A stretch of DNA of 64,000 nt from Haliclona indistincta (GCA_964017065.1 OZ024783.1:16564561-16628560), one strand, 5' to 3'. Positions 10,656 to 23,233 are shown, counted from the first letter of the stretch. Translations and numbers: made by a program. The notes: a model not told the origin generated them from the letters alone.

Positions 10656-11893
10656 CAAGAAATTAAAAAGATTTCTATCGAAATCAAAAGGATGTAGTGA
10701 TGAAGAAATCTACCACTGGTTCACAATGTAAACCAACAAGGAACAAGCATAGAATGGTAACACGATTGACTTGTTAACAGACCATAGATCCCTACATCAG
10801 TGGCTGCTGTGGCCAGACTATAGCTAGTTAAGCTATTTACTGTTGACTGACACTTTGAATAGAATTCAGCTTGTGACCAAATATTGATCTTATGTACAGC
10901 CACTGATGTAGGGATCTATGGTCTGTTAGCAAGTCAATCGTGTTACCATTCTACGCTTGTTCCTTGTTGGTTTACATTGTGAACCAGTGGTAGATTTCTT
11001 CATCACTACATCCTTTTGATTTCGATAGAAATCTTTTTAATTTCTTGTTTGTGTCCTTTTTTCTTTTTAGTGAAGTGCAGTTCAATATCATGCATGTACG
11101 GAGAAGTCTTTGTTTCCACCATTAGTTTAGTATTCCTGTTGTTGATGGCTTTTCTTAAACTTGTAGCTAAAATTGTTAAGCTGTACGTATCAGATCTGCC
11201 TAGTCGCCTACGCATGCATGCAGTGCATACGAGCCCCGCCCACAATTGTTTGTAGACCTACTCGGCAGTTATAATTATCTGGCAAGTGCAGAATGGCGAT
11301 CCTGCACGAGCTTACCGTTCTTCGAAGACTCCAGACAAATGCCGGGTGTGTGTTCTCCGTGATAGTGATCCACACTGCGCAGCGATACTTTAGCTGCTTG
11401 GTCACGTGCGCTACCCATTGCTTGGTCACGTGCGTATTGCGCAATCACAATAATGGCGTCTAACACTAAGCTGACAATGGATCACGATCGAGAAATCGCG
11501 GAACTTAGATCGCCGTTACGCTAAAAACAAAGCTCAAAAGGCACATGCCTGGAGAATTTCACGACTGTTCGTGGATGTTTTGGTCTCGGCACTGCTCGCG
11601 TAAAGGCGCTAGGCGAGTGGAAGAAAGAAAGAAGAAGAAAGAAAGAAAGAAGAAAACGAAGATGACGAAACTCGATTTTCACCGTTTCCAGGTTCGTCAC
11701 TTTAGTAACAATTTTGAGCAATCTCCTTGCTACTGTAAGATGGGGCAACGACAGAGAGCAGATCTAAGTGTCTAAAGACGTATAAAATTCAACACCCGGC
11801 GAAATATCAGCGTTTGAACGCTAATACATTGTATGTAGCCGCCATCTTGTTTTCTCGTTCATCCCTACATAGGGAGGCACTACCGTGCCTCCC
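10656..11893 (+). mobile_element. Hairpin-headed non-autonomous element, copy 1
   Basis: It begins with a ~390-bp foldback (10656-11048), whose halves contain GATTTCTATCGAAATCAAAAG. A ~840-bp body follows with GAAGAAAGAA-rich sequence. It ends in a terminal hairpin (GGGAGGCAC, TACC, GTGCCTCCC). TAA lies on both sides. Similar elements occur at 34399-35591, 62998-64000 and, more diverged, 60458-61694. No protein is encoded. Superfamily is uncertain. Confidence 0.7.
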
Positions 11894-11901
11894 TAATAAC
11901 A

Positions 11902-12024
11902 AGTTGTGATATTGTAGATACTGTGGTCACATGATAAGTATAGCTACACTAGTTGTGTTGTAATATTGTAGATACTGTGGTCACATGATAATTAGCCACG
12001 CTAGCTGTGTTGTGCTACTGTAGA
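11902..12024 (+). repeat. Short tandem duplication upstream of the Roco gene
   Basis: Two units of about 50-60 bp each carry ATTGTAGATACTGTGGTCAC and ATGATAA, followed by a partial third. It lies just upstream of the first coding exon and could be 5' untranslated or promoter sequence, but nothing in it identifies a function. Confidence 0.6.
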
Positions 12025-12050
12025 CTGATACTTCCTGCCTATCTGTGGTT

Positions 12051-14738
12051 ATGGATATCATTATCTTTCTAGGAATTGCTGTCAATATTATCCAGCATCA
12101 CATTCATCAGCAGGGTAGCGTACCAGTATGCTCACTCAAGGGTTTCATGATCGGACCATCTCGTGTCGGTAAAACCACAGCACGACGTCGTCTCACTCAC
12201 GAGATCGTTTGCATATCTCCAGACGAAATTGTTCCCAGTACCGGTATAGACGCTCCAATTACTGTCCAGTTGTATCGTGGCATTGACCGATCATCAGTGC
12301 TCTTGTCTGAGAGAGGGTGGAGGAGCCAGGGACTGGAGGAACAGTGCCGTGCTTTGTGCAGCCGTATTCTAAACATCCCTGCTGCTGCACCCTCCAGCAG
12401 TAGGTCCACTACCAGACCATCCACTGCTACCAACGGCTCACCTGATCTTGCCAGCAGGTCACCTGATCCTGCCAGCAGCTCACCTGATTCTGCCACCCTC
12501 GTACAGGATTGGGACAATCTTACTCATCGTAAACAAGATGAGCTAGTGGCCACTGCACTCACTGAATTAGTCAAAGATGAAGACTGGAAGACCATTCAGG
12601 AGTTCCTCAAGAATACAAACAGTCTTGCTTTTCTTCACTTTATCGATATTGGCGGCCAGCCAGAGTTTCACGAGATTCTACCTCTCCTTTTGCACGGCAT
12701 GGCACTAAACCTGATTTTCTTCAATGTCACTCACGATCTAGACTCCCCCTACACTGTAGTGTACAGAGCTGATGGGTCCAGTTCAGTACAGTATGAGTCA
12801 GAGTACACTATCAGAGAGATCATCCAGCGTGCTCTGTGCAGCATCTCCTCACTTCAGACTAGTTCAGACCACAAGCCGGCAGCCATTCTCATTGGCACTC
12901 ACCTGGACCAGACCAGTGAGGCAGCTGTTCTCACTCTAGACCGCTCCATTCAGCAATCCTTCCAAGACGACTACTTCATGAGGAGAGATGTTCTCTGCTC
13001 AGTCAACAAGCCAAGAGAGGAGAAGAGATACATTCATCCACTCAACAACGTGAGTACAGACTCCAGCGATATTGAGGATCTTCGTGAACTCATAACTAGA
13101 ATAGTCCACGAGCGGTTTACTCCACAGGAGGTTCCAACAGGTGCATTATTGCTCCACCTGATACTGCGCATGAGATTTGATCCATCTCCAGGATGGTGCT
13201 CTCTAGAAGAGTGTGCAGTAATAGCTGAGCATTGTGGCATCTCCAGAAAAAACCTGAAAGGTGTTCTCCAGTACCTGCACGACAAGTATGGCACTATCCT
13301 TTACTATGGTCGGTTGACGAAGCTTGGCAAGCGTGTTATTGTGAATGTTAACCTGATTATGAAGCCGCCAGCAGAGCTGTTTGTGTCTGCATTTGGAGCA
13401 GTGGGAGGGGAACCAGAGACAGCTAAACACATGCGACTCACAGGAGAGGTTTCTCAACGTCTGATGAACAAGGCATGCAGTGAATCCTCTTCTGACGAGG
13501 CAGGAATCCCGACTGATGAGATTGTGGAGCTACTAGAGTCGTGTTATATCCTCTACAAGAATGCACAATCTGCTAGTGAAGATGAGGTGTACTTCCTGCC
13601 ATGCCTCCTCTACCCCGACCACAATGTGACGCCAGAGTCCAGCGTCCCCAAGCTCCTCTCTGGTCTCCTCTATTCTCCTCTCCTCCTCATACCAGCTACC
13701 GGCTTTGTCCCTCTTGGCCAGTTCCAGGCCTCCGTTGTCAGATTCTCTCAAGATAAGAATTGGAGACTGGATGAGCTTAATCGATTCAGAAATCGAATTC
13801 GCTTTTACTTTATCGACGACAGAGAAGGATTGGTTCATGTTGAGATTCGTAGTCTGGTTAGTCACATGGAGGTTCGTATTCTTACTGATGCCGTCAACCC
13901 ACGCTTGATCCTGGAGTGTCGGCGCCAGCTGTGGTCAATGTTCTGTGAAGTTGGTTCACTCTATCCTCACACTCGAGACGTGGTCTGGGACTTTGGGTTC
14001 TACTGTCCTCACGCTGTGCAGTCAGGTAGACGCCCTCATCCTGCACGTTGCCATTCAAAGGACAAGCCGCAACACGTGATCTGTTCTATGCGAGATTGTC
14101 GAGAAGGACCAGTTGGTTTAGAGAACAAACACAAGTGCTGGTTCACTGTAAGTACATGTTAGTTATATAGACTGTGTGTGTAATAGTTGTAACATATTAA
14201 GATAGTGGATTTTGACAGTAATTATTTTACTGATGATTAATTATGCATCGCATTGTTTGATCCTGCATGTATTCATTGTGTGATTGTGTGCTACAGGAGA
14301 TTGCTGATGTTATGGCTACACAGCTGTCCACTGTATCAGCTGCCGGTGTTAGTGGTGACCACTCTAGAACACTCAGTGAGTTACACCACATGATGGAGAG
14401 AGTTTCCCTGTTATTATGTACTCATTACAGCTGAGAATGACCTGTGTGATGTGTTAGTTGTGATTCATGATGTCAACCATTGGAAGGAGCTTGGACTGCA
14501 ACTAGGCCTTCTCTACCCCTCACTGGAGAGGATAGACCTTGAGCAGCGAGGGAGAATAGATAGCTGCAAGATGGCTATGCTCTCAGCATGGCTGAAGCAG
14601 CAAGACAACGTCTCACAGAGGGGAGTCCCTTCAATGAATGTGTTGAGAGCTGCACTGCAGAGGATGGGAGTGACTGAACCAGCCTTGAGGCAGGACCAGG
14701 AGACATCTCACCACAAGAAGATGTGTGTGTGTTCATGA
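12051..14738 (+). CDS. Roco-type GTPase with C-terminal death domain
   Basis: A three-exon model: 12051-14147, 14297-14375 and 14431-14738, all with GT-AG junctions and matching phases, giving about 827 residues. The N-terminal Roc GTPase has a P-loop GPSRVGKTT (35-43), switch II DIGGQPEF (199-206) and GTHLD (about 282-286) in the guanine-specificity position. A low-complexity Ser/Pro insert (about 115-155) follows the P-loop region. The middle resembles a COR region (CSLEECAVIAEHCGIS, HDKYGTILYYG). The last exon encodes a death domain (WKELGLQLGLLYPSLERI ... MLSAWLKQ), which mediates homotypic assembly in immune or apoptotic signalling in other animals. The start is uncertain: a TTTCTAG acceptor-like site at 12072 suggests coding could begin upstream. 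No leucine-rich repeats or kinase domain are seen. The nucleotide-binding function is inferred from motifs. Confidence 0.8.
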
Positions 14739-15925
14739 CCTCGTCATACATGTGAGTATCACTGTGGTATATCACATTGAATGATAACCACTGAGTTGAT
14801 CTTTAAAAAATAATGATCTAATTTCAAGAATCACATGCATGCAGAATGTGCATAATAATGGTACATGTACAGATATGATATTAATTGTCTATTTTGTTCA
14901 CAGGAACGAAACTGCCTTTATTTGTATATAGTACTAGGAAGATCACTTAATTCTTCTCATCTCCTCCTACCCTACTCACATCAACCAGCACAGCATGATA
15001 CCAAACCACCACTGGTGAGGAGCTATCACTGACCAGCTGTTCACTACCACTCATCTCAAGCAACTATTATACTACATTAATTTTTATTAACTGAATTTGA
15101 GTGTGTCTACTTTAATAAAAATAATTTTTTTGATATGAAAATTTATATCCATCAGTGCATGATACACGTGGCGGCTTAGTGAAACACAACTATACTGCTT
15201 ACTATTGATCATTAATCTTGTTCAGCTGGTTAGAAGTAGCAGAGGGCCGCTGACCAACTACAAATGACCAGACTCTCACTAGCTGATGTCTGATGAGAAA
15301 GAGACTGAGCTTCTCGACACCCAGGATTCTACTGTGAGCTGAATCTATACTCTCCCTCTCTCTGTTATGATTTCTCAAAATCTGTAGTAGGCAAATTAGC
15401 TATTAAGTCGACTAACATTATTTTTCAAAATCGCACATGTATTGAAATTCCTGATTCGCGATACAGGAAATTTTTCAGGAAACTTCACATTTCTGGTACA
15501 GGGTGGTATAGTATAGATCCAAATTTCCTGCGTTTTAGGAAATTTGGATCTATACTATACCACCCTGTACCAGAAATGTGAAGTTTCCAGGAAATTTTCC
15601 TGTATCAACGAATCAGGAAATTCAACTTTTCTTCCAGTGAATTATGTGCTGCAATATAAACCTCTTTGGTTTTTCACAGCACTGCTGTCACTGACACTCT
15701 TTCACTGATCACTCAGTGGGATTAGACAGTATCAAATTGCTCAGAAAAGTAGTATCATACCTCTCCGCATGTACCGGATTAGTATGTGGCTAAATAAAAA
15801 GGCACTGTTTGTCAATATTGAGAGATGAACACACACATATATACAGCTGTAGACTCATTCCCAGACTGACCACATAAAAACATGCAAGGATACTATCCGT
15901 GGTTTGTGTGTGTGTGTGTGTACAG
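14739..15925. other. 3' flank of the Roco gene and non-coding stretch
   Basis: An AATAAA at 15114-15119 is a possible polyadenylation signal for the Roco gene. 15262-15360 and 15825-15880 resemble parts of the tandem duplication at about 35990 and 36360, so this region shares ancestry with that one. A hairpin sits at 15446-15622. No gene was identified. Confidence 0.5.
15446..15622. repeat. Near-perfect hairpin
   Basis: The halves meet around 15533 at a short loop, with shared core TGGATCTATACTATACCACC in opposite orientation. No coding sequence. The flanking sequence is otherwise similar to 35990-36440, where this hairpin is absent, so it is probably an insertion. Confidence 0.7.
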
Positions 15926-16320
15926 GAGGTTACATGAGCTAAAGGACGGTCACACAGCAACTGATACAAGGCTACAAACAGCTAGCTCAACTGACCTGTC
16001 TAAAACACCCAGTGAGTTACCCCACTGCAATGATGAGCATGTTGTCAGTATGCACCCAATCTGGTTTCTCAGGCACTCCTCTCACAGTGAAGCATCTTTT
16101 TAAAGCATGCAAGAGAGTTAGTGACTGGCACACACTTGGTCTCCAGTTGGATCTCACCATGGAGCAACTAGAAGACCTGCACATCACCTACCATGTCTAC
16201 AGAACAGACAGACTCAAGGCAGAGATGTTTAATGTGTGGTTAAAGAGCTCTCCTAATGCATCTTGGACTGACCTGATCACAGCTTTGAGGGACATGGATG
16301 AAGACACATGCAGTTGCTAA
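15926..16320 (+). CDS. Second death-domain exon pair
   Basis: Two exons are supported: 15926-16011 (after a TG-repeat acceptor, ending at GTGAGT) and 16073-16320 (after TTTCTCAG), in matching phase. The second encodes a death domain with ACKRVSDWHTLGLQLDL and MFNVWLKSSP, ending in TAA. The arrangement of a short linker exon plus a terminal death exon mirrors exons 2-3 of the gene at 12051-14738. It may be an alternative 3' end of that gene or the tail of a decayed tandem paralogue, because no GTPase exon lies between them. Confidence 0.6.
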
Positions 16321-17129
16321 TGATATTGCGCAACAACAGGTATCGTATAATGATCTACATTGATAATAGTGTATCACTCACTGCAGGGTCAGCAATAGCA
16401 ACTGAGACCAGACACTTTGCAAATTGACTCTTCACGTTAACACCAAATTTGTAGCTACTTTTAACCCTCTAGTTCATGCAGTGACAATTGAATTCCATTT
16501 TTGAAAAAAGAATTTTTTTCATCCATGATTAAATTTTTCTCGTAAACATTACTTTACGTGTTTTAAGTATTGCATCATTGATTGATTGCACTAAAAAAAT
16601 TACTAGTTCACTATGACTGACAACCTATAATAGCTACAGTGTTGAAGAAATGTTGTCTGACTTCTTCCTTGCAGAGGGATGTTTCCTTAGCTTTCCTAAG
16701 CTTTACTCAAGCTCTGAAAGTGACGTGCTGGATTTGAGTAGACCAATTGTGCAGCACTATAACCATGTCTGGAGTTTAGACACAATCTCAGTAGCTTCAT
16801 GCTGATATCGATTGTGCTCAGTTATTAACTACTCAAGTAGCTCTATCATCCTCACATGCACTGCATTGAGGATGGTAGATCTAGAGCAAAAATCTAAGAC
16901 CATCATGTTCGAGGTATTAACGTGTTATGTCGATATTGCACTTAGCACCAGCTGATTCTTTGCCGTCTTTCAGAACTATACAGCGGACAGACATACTTAT
17001 AAATTATACACCATATAGATCTATTACCTTAACGATTGAATATCTATGCATGCTTACACACAGACACTACATGCCTAGTGGCTCCTCCCACCGAGGCAAT
17101 GCAACTGCTGATTTGGTTTAGTATTATTA
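16321..17129. other. Non-coding stretch with a dispersed repeat
   Basis: About 16605-16880 is clearly similar to about 22370-22590: both contain GTTGAAGAAATGTTGT, GTGACGTGCT and CCTCACATGCACTGCATT. It is a dispersed repeat in direct orientation. No open frame looks coding. Confidence 0.55.
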
Positions 17130-18769
17130 TATGTTATGCGCAAACCGTGGATCGGGACAATCCATGGATTGCACTGCTCAAAGTACGGATCCGTGCTTTG
17201 CGCGGGCAATCCATGGATTGCCCAGCACTTGAGCGATCCATGGATTGCGCAACCACACATGTGTCAGGCATTCATGCAAAAGAAGAAAGGTGATCAATCG
17301 AGAGAAAGGAAAGGAAATCGTTGCTTCTTTCGGCTGGCGCCTGGCGAACGGTGAGACTTGAGGAGAGCAATTTCTGGCTGAAGTCTCGTGGATTTCGCCT
17401 ATTAGATTACCCATGTGCAGCTCTTGGACTGAAGAACTCAAGTTATTGTGTTTATCAGCCAAGAAAACAGCATGGAGCAGGAAGACTCAGGTAGTCTTCC
17501 ACTGAATGGTATGCAGTGTTTTCGTCTGGCACACGATGTTCTCTTCAGAGAAGTATTATTTGCAATGAACTATCTCTGCTAATATTGTAGGCTGTAATAC
17601 TAGTGATATTGAACTGAAAAGAACCCCGGGATATCTATAGAAGATGCTACATGTGACCTTCTATTGCTAGTGTGATCACTGCATGCTCTGCCAGCTATTA
17701 CAGCCTGAACTCAAGACTCATACAACCATAATTATTCATCTCATGTATCTCAACCTTGCTGCCTCAGGTATAAATGTTTATTAGCTAGAATACTATAGGC
17801 AATCAAGTTGAACAGCATTGCTGCCGGAGGTGCTTTAGTGACGAACATCAGTGGTTTTGTAGCCAGAGTCCTCCGCTTCTGACGAGCGTCCATGCATCAA
17901 TGGTTTGGCCGAGATCTATACTTCGAGTCCCTCGTTTGCGCGATCCATGGATTGAGCAGACAATCCGTTGCGCAAAGCACGGATCCATACTTTGGACAGC
18001 GCAATCATAGATAATACAGTACAAGTGGATACGCAACGAGCCCGTATAATATTGCTATCCGGGGTGAGACAATCACTGCATCGGGTAACACGGACGTTTC
18101 CAAACATTTACAAGAAATGAATGGCTGCAGCAGAAGTGGTCTGTACTCAAGACAAGATATTGAGCTCCTTGATCTTTTTGTGCGTACAAACGTATTTTGA
18201 CGCAGTAGAGCAAGGATGTTGGTATTCGCTGGCATTGCTTATGAAGTCCTGGTATTATCAGCCTTGCCAATAATCTAACACAAAAAAACGTAACAACAAG
18301 CTTGTCCCCTGCTACTTGGCGGCGTATCTACTGTTCTCTACGAAGCGTATCGCTCGAATAGTATTTTGACGCAATGCACTACACAATAAGCTACCTAAAA
18401 ACATACAACAAACCAGCACTACACAAACCAGCTCTGTAATAATCTAACACAAAGTAACCGTAACACAGGATTTCAGGAAAAAACGGCGAAATTTGCAGCC
18501 TAGCAATAATAACAAGGCTATTTACAGAAACAGCCTCTTCTTCAATAGCAAATGAACACGTGTGCTATTTGATTCAGCTTCTACCCGCTCCTCAGAACCG
18601 TAGAAACAGCTTTACAACTTTGTGCAACACGCCCACGCCCGATGCAGTGAGTGTTTCAACAGATTTCCGTGGACCCCTCCGTTTATTACCCCGTTGCGTA
18701 TCCACTTGTACTGTATTATCTATGGCGCAATCCATGGATTGTCCCGATCCATAGTTTGCGCACAACATA
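17130..18769. mobile_element. 1.6-kb inverted-repeat element with ATCCATGGAT palindromes
   Basis: The outer arms (17130-17174 and 18724-18769) are reverse complements around GATCGGGACAATCCATGGAT. A second inverted pair lies at about 17995-18045 and 18690-18735. The palindrome ATCCATGGAT occurs five times (about 17160, 17209, 17235, 17943, 18730), with several near copies. No transposase is seen, and short frames here are by-products of the repeats. It looks like a nest of related non-autonomous elements. Confidence 0.6.
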
Positions 18770-18874
18770 TAAACACAATTAAAGTTTCGCAACACACCAG
18801 TGTACCACGCCTGCAACTATAAACACACGTAACTTACAGCAGAGCTGAGTCTTTAGTACATACATATAGCTATT

Positions 18875-21800
18875 ATGAATGCAGTCGCGTGTTCTCGGCT
18901 TTGGGCACCGCTGTGCGCTTCGGCAACTGCACTCGTCGTCATCCTGTCTAGCACGAACGTGCACTGTCAGAACAATTCTGGTGACGAACACGTTGTTACA
19001 ATCCTTTTCATTTCAAATCTTGTTTCCATACTTTTTCGATACATGTACCAACCCGCGACATCGACTGTACCACTCTACTCGAAGAGTGCACTCGAATCAG
19101 CACTAGCTTTAGAATGTACATCGAGTCGACCGATCTAACACAGTGTATTTGCAATACAAACAAGGTATTATAATAATAATTATTATTATTATAAATTAGC
19201 TTATAGCTAGCCAGTTCAGTGTCCGGGTAGCTCAGCATTATAGTAGCTTTGTTGTGTCTTCCTGACCAATAGCGTGGGTTGGCTGGCTTCCCGCTAGCAT
19301 GCAAACATGGTCACGGTGGGCGGGCCGATAACGGTTCAGTCATATTAATAAATTCTCCCTTATCGTACTCCAACAGACAAATTGCACATGTCCTGCTCTT
19401 TTCTCACTATTATTCACTTCCGGCGACACAGCAGCCACTGATCGTCAATTTGTCTACCAATTTTACCCCACATTGTCTGGCGAAGTGTGACAATCCGATC
19501 CACGTCAGTACAAGAGAGCATCACCTCCGAAAATATAGTAAGAGTGGAAAAATTGCAACATCTGTGATCATTATTATTCTATTATAGTTGGACAACAACA
19601 ATGGTTCAACATTGTTAGCACTGCAATTAGTTTCTTGCTCAAAGATTATAGTATCGTTGGAACAACAATCTTCTCTTATACATAATGCTACCATTTGCAT
19701 TGGAGCAGGTTTGCATGTATAACTCAGTGTACTAGTTGCTACCTTACTTTCTAATGATTCAGGTTTTGCTGGTCCACCTACCAACATGCATACAACATTC
19801 ATCGCAGACTGTGAGGCGTCAGACCAAGACGCAGCCAACATTACTATCACTTAACAGAGACCAGACAGTGAGTGCAAGCTGGTGAAAGTTAGCAACGCAA
19901 AAACCATCGTTCTCAATACTAGATTTTGATCAGCTGAAAAGCTATCGGCTAGAAGCTCTACCAGAAGTAAATTCAAGATGCCCATCAGGAATAAGCATAT
20001 TCATTGATGGTATCAGCTCGGTAGGTCCGGCACAGCATGAAAGTGCATAGTCATACATGTGCATAAAAGCATCAGTGAAGGCTATTTGTAACATGGAAAG
20101 CCTTATTTTCAAAGGCACCACCAGTGGTATACTTCAGATATTCCAAAGGAAGTCACATGACTCCCACTGGGCAAAAAAGATCACTGAAATGATCTACCTT
20201 CCAGAGAGAAAATAGGAAGGGGTGAGAGTTGTGAGTCAACCTCACCAGTAAACTATGAAGTGTGTGCAAGTCGCCCTTATTGATAGAAACCTACAGACAT
20301 CAGCGGGCATAATTTATAGTGGTTGCCATAGTATAACTAACACATCAGTGCAAGGGCTAATAAACTGATGTTTTATCTGGTTCTCCATAGAATACAACGA
20401 AGTACACTATGAGTATCAGAAACAGTAGTGATCCTTATCCTCGACTGCATTGTAACTAGAACATTATGGTAAACAGTACCATAGTAATACATGATACATG
20501 ATTGATTTTTCTCAGGTGATTTCAAATTCATTACAAGATGGGTTTACTAGCTCATCGATAGTCCACAGAATGAATACAATACCTTATATTAATGATTCAT
20601 GCAGTGGTATTTTCGACTATTCTATGGCTACATTATAATTACACTGTCACGTGGTCACTGCAACCAAACGATTGCCCAAACAGATTCATTGTTCCATCTT
20701 ACTCTGTCACACTTCAACATGCAGATAAGTTTGGAGAGCTTATAATTAATACGTCCTTAGTAAGTTTAATACGAGTTGATTGGATGCTGTAGTATGATAC
20801 TCCCTGAACAGGTCCGTCCACCCTCAGACTTTACTTATGCAGTATCAGGGATAGTTCCACTAGGAGACGAAGAATATCAATTTCTAGTGAGTTGATTCAG
20901 ACTGACATCAATATTGAGTCCATTCACTTGAGAAATGATCACAGATTGTTCCATCAATTAGTGCACTGACTCTCTCAACGACATGTAATGTGAAAGCTCG
21001 TCCATTTCCTCCTTCTCCTCTCACTAACGTCACTGCAAAATGGCTTCCACTGCCCGATGTAGATGGATACATACTCTCAGTTCACTGGGACAGCCCAGAG
21101 CAGCCAGTCGGTGTACTCAAAGAGTATGAGTTGTGGATTGGACGGCAATCTCTATCACCAAAGGCAAATCCTCGAGTAGAACCAGATATCAGTGTTAAGC
21201 AAGTACCTTCAATACCGGTGAGTCAATGATCTAGTACCATTATACCAGTGCTTGATCTCTCATGTAGGCGCAGGATCAGGCGTACAATGACTCGGGCACA
21301 ATATACAAACGACTTTATGGTGTTGTATCATTACACATACAAGTTAGTGAGACTAAGCAGGAAGTTATTAACTGCATGTATACTGTCATATTTAGATGAG
21401 AGCCACAAATGAAATATGTGAGCTCATTACTCCAACTTGTTTCAGTGACTGAAGTGAGGCAGTGATTCTACCAGTGCCTATGCCTCCTCAACCAACAATA
21501 CTGTTACCTACACGCGATATAACAACATCAGTGAGCAGGTCACCAGCTGTCACTGTGACTGTTACACCAGGTAACAGCTGCACAATGACCTCACTAAGAA
21601 TGAGTGATGTGACTATCTTTTTGAATAGTTCCATCACAGGGTCACAGCTTGCCTTCTCTTGTGTATGGAGTCATAGTTGGCTGTGTGGTAACGCTATTCA
21701 TTATTGGGCTCCTTTGTTCTGTCATGGTGATATTGTGCTGTCGTTATCGCAGAAGAAATCAGTATCTTGCTAGCTTTAAAGTGAGCCTAATGCATTACCA

Positions 21801-21882
21801 GAGTCTACTAGCGATTGACACCTTTTAAACAATACAGGACGCCAATGACAACCCAATGTACACAAGGAGTGTAGTGACGTGA
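18875..21882 (+). CDS. Probable type I membrane protein with fibronectin III-like region
   Basis: A multi-exon gene, best resolved at its 3' end: exons 20605-20759, 20812-20886, 20945-21217, 21268-21342, 21396-21570, 21629-21780 and 21838-21882 all have GT-AG borders and agreeing phases. Exon 20945-21217 reads like a fibronectin type III strand set (YILSVHWDSPEQPVGVLKEY). Exon 21629-21780 has a hydrophobic helix (VIVGCVVTLFIIGLLCSVMV) followed by CCRYRRR, a stop-transfer pattern. The last exon ends YTRSVVT. A candidate first exon at 18875 encodes a signal-peptide-like start (MNAVACSRLW, ALVVILSS). Exons between 18980 and 20600 could not be fixed. An in-frame TGA at 21450-21452 sits where a tryptophan of a WS-type motif would be expected (FSD-stop-SEA), so this allele may be broken. 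Ligand and role are unknown. Confidence 0.5.
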
Positions 21883-23182
21883 ACAGAAAAGCCAAGAGAA
21901 AATTTCATTGGGATTAAAATTCTAATTCTCAAATTAGCGTTGAAATTGTGAACAGTAACTATATCTAAAACCTAATTTTTTGTAAGGGTCAAATCAACAA
22001 TAACAAATTAAAAATTATTACCCGACTGAGCTTTTACAATAACTAAAACTAGACCAACAAATAGTTATTGTAAAGTGGTTATAAAGGCGAAAACCAATGA
22101 TATGCGAGACACGATCGATAGCATCTTTTTCATGTGATTGCTGTAATACAACATGTTTCAAGATCTTGTCACAGCTAGGAAGGCAATTCTGTTATTTCTA
22201 TTAAAAAGCAACACGGCTCACTAGCACGCTATTAACAATAATAATAATTCAAAATAACTAAAACTAAAATGTAATGTGCTAATTATTTCTTATTAAAATT
22301 GAGCACATTAATTCTCCCTCTCTCCCTTCCTCCTTCTCTCCCTCCCTCCCTCACACTTGCTAAAAAAATTTCACTATGGCTGACATAGTTATTATAGCTA
22401 CAGCGTTGAAGAAATGTTGTACTTCTTGCTTTACTCGAGCTCTGACAGTGACGTGCTAGATTTGAGCAGCACTATAACCATGCATGTATGGAGTTTAGAC
22501 ACGATTCCAGTAGCTTCATGCATGCCGATATTGATGTGCTCAGCTTTTAACTACTCGAGTAGCTCTATCACCCTCACATGCACTGCATTATAATTGTTAC
22601 ATTTGAAACCTCGATTATCCGGCCACAAAAAATTTCTGGGTGTCCGGATAATGAAAATTAAAATGGCGGGCGTACATGTACATGCAAGCATCTAAATTCT
22701 AAAACATGGGAATACAGGCTTAGATCGTAAAGATCGCGCTATCTTGTGTATACAAACAAGTTTTTTCCTATCGTGGGGAGGTGATATAAACCAGACAGTT
22801 TGCAATTGGCTACTGTGGACAACAACGAACAAACAGCGTTATTCATCACTTGTACAGTGGCGCCCAGTAATTCATACATCATAGACCGTGAAGCGTGAGC
22901 CGTGGACTGTCTGTCAGCAATAAAATGGCATCTGAGCTCTGTAGTGCTGAACCACATTGGAATGCAGTACATCGTAGTATGCACTTCATCGATGGGATTT
23001 ATAGTAGTAAGCTTACTACTATATCATATCAAATATCAAACAGGGACTTTACTTGGGATTTCCCCTCAGTGTAAAGCTGTATGATAAACAAGACATTACA
23101 TGTATTGTTTCTAAATTTAGCTACTGACCTATTGCCGGCTGAGCTCCATCAGATCACGTAGCTCATATCATTAGTAGTTTAG
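21883..23182. other. Non-coding stretch
   Basis: It holds the second copy of the dispersed repeat (about 22370-22590). A segment near 22615-22660 reads CGATTATCCGG and then GTCCGGATAATG, resembling mariner/pogo-type ends. No gene was recognised. Confidence 0.45.
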
Positions 23183-23190
23183 TATAAATA
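23183..23190 (+). promoter_or_regulatory. TATA box of LRAT gene A
   Basis: TATAAATA lies 44 bp upstream of the ATG at 23234, a plausible distance for a short 5' untranslated region. Inferred from sequence only. Confidence 0.5.
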
Positions 23191-23233
23191 GCAGAAAGAC
23201 GCAGCTCAAGATACTATAAGATTTGTAACTATA

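Noticed and set aside
10656..11893. Helitron identity for the hairpin-headed family
   Set aside because: A 3' hairpin is present, but the ends are not consistently TC...CTRR, insertion is not cleanly between A and T, and a short TA/TAA duplication is seen.
17036..17462. Overlapping frames containing repeated NPWIA
   Set aside because: They are translations of the ATCCATGGATTGC palindromic repeat, not protein repeats under selection.
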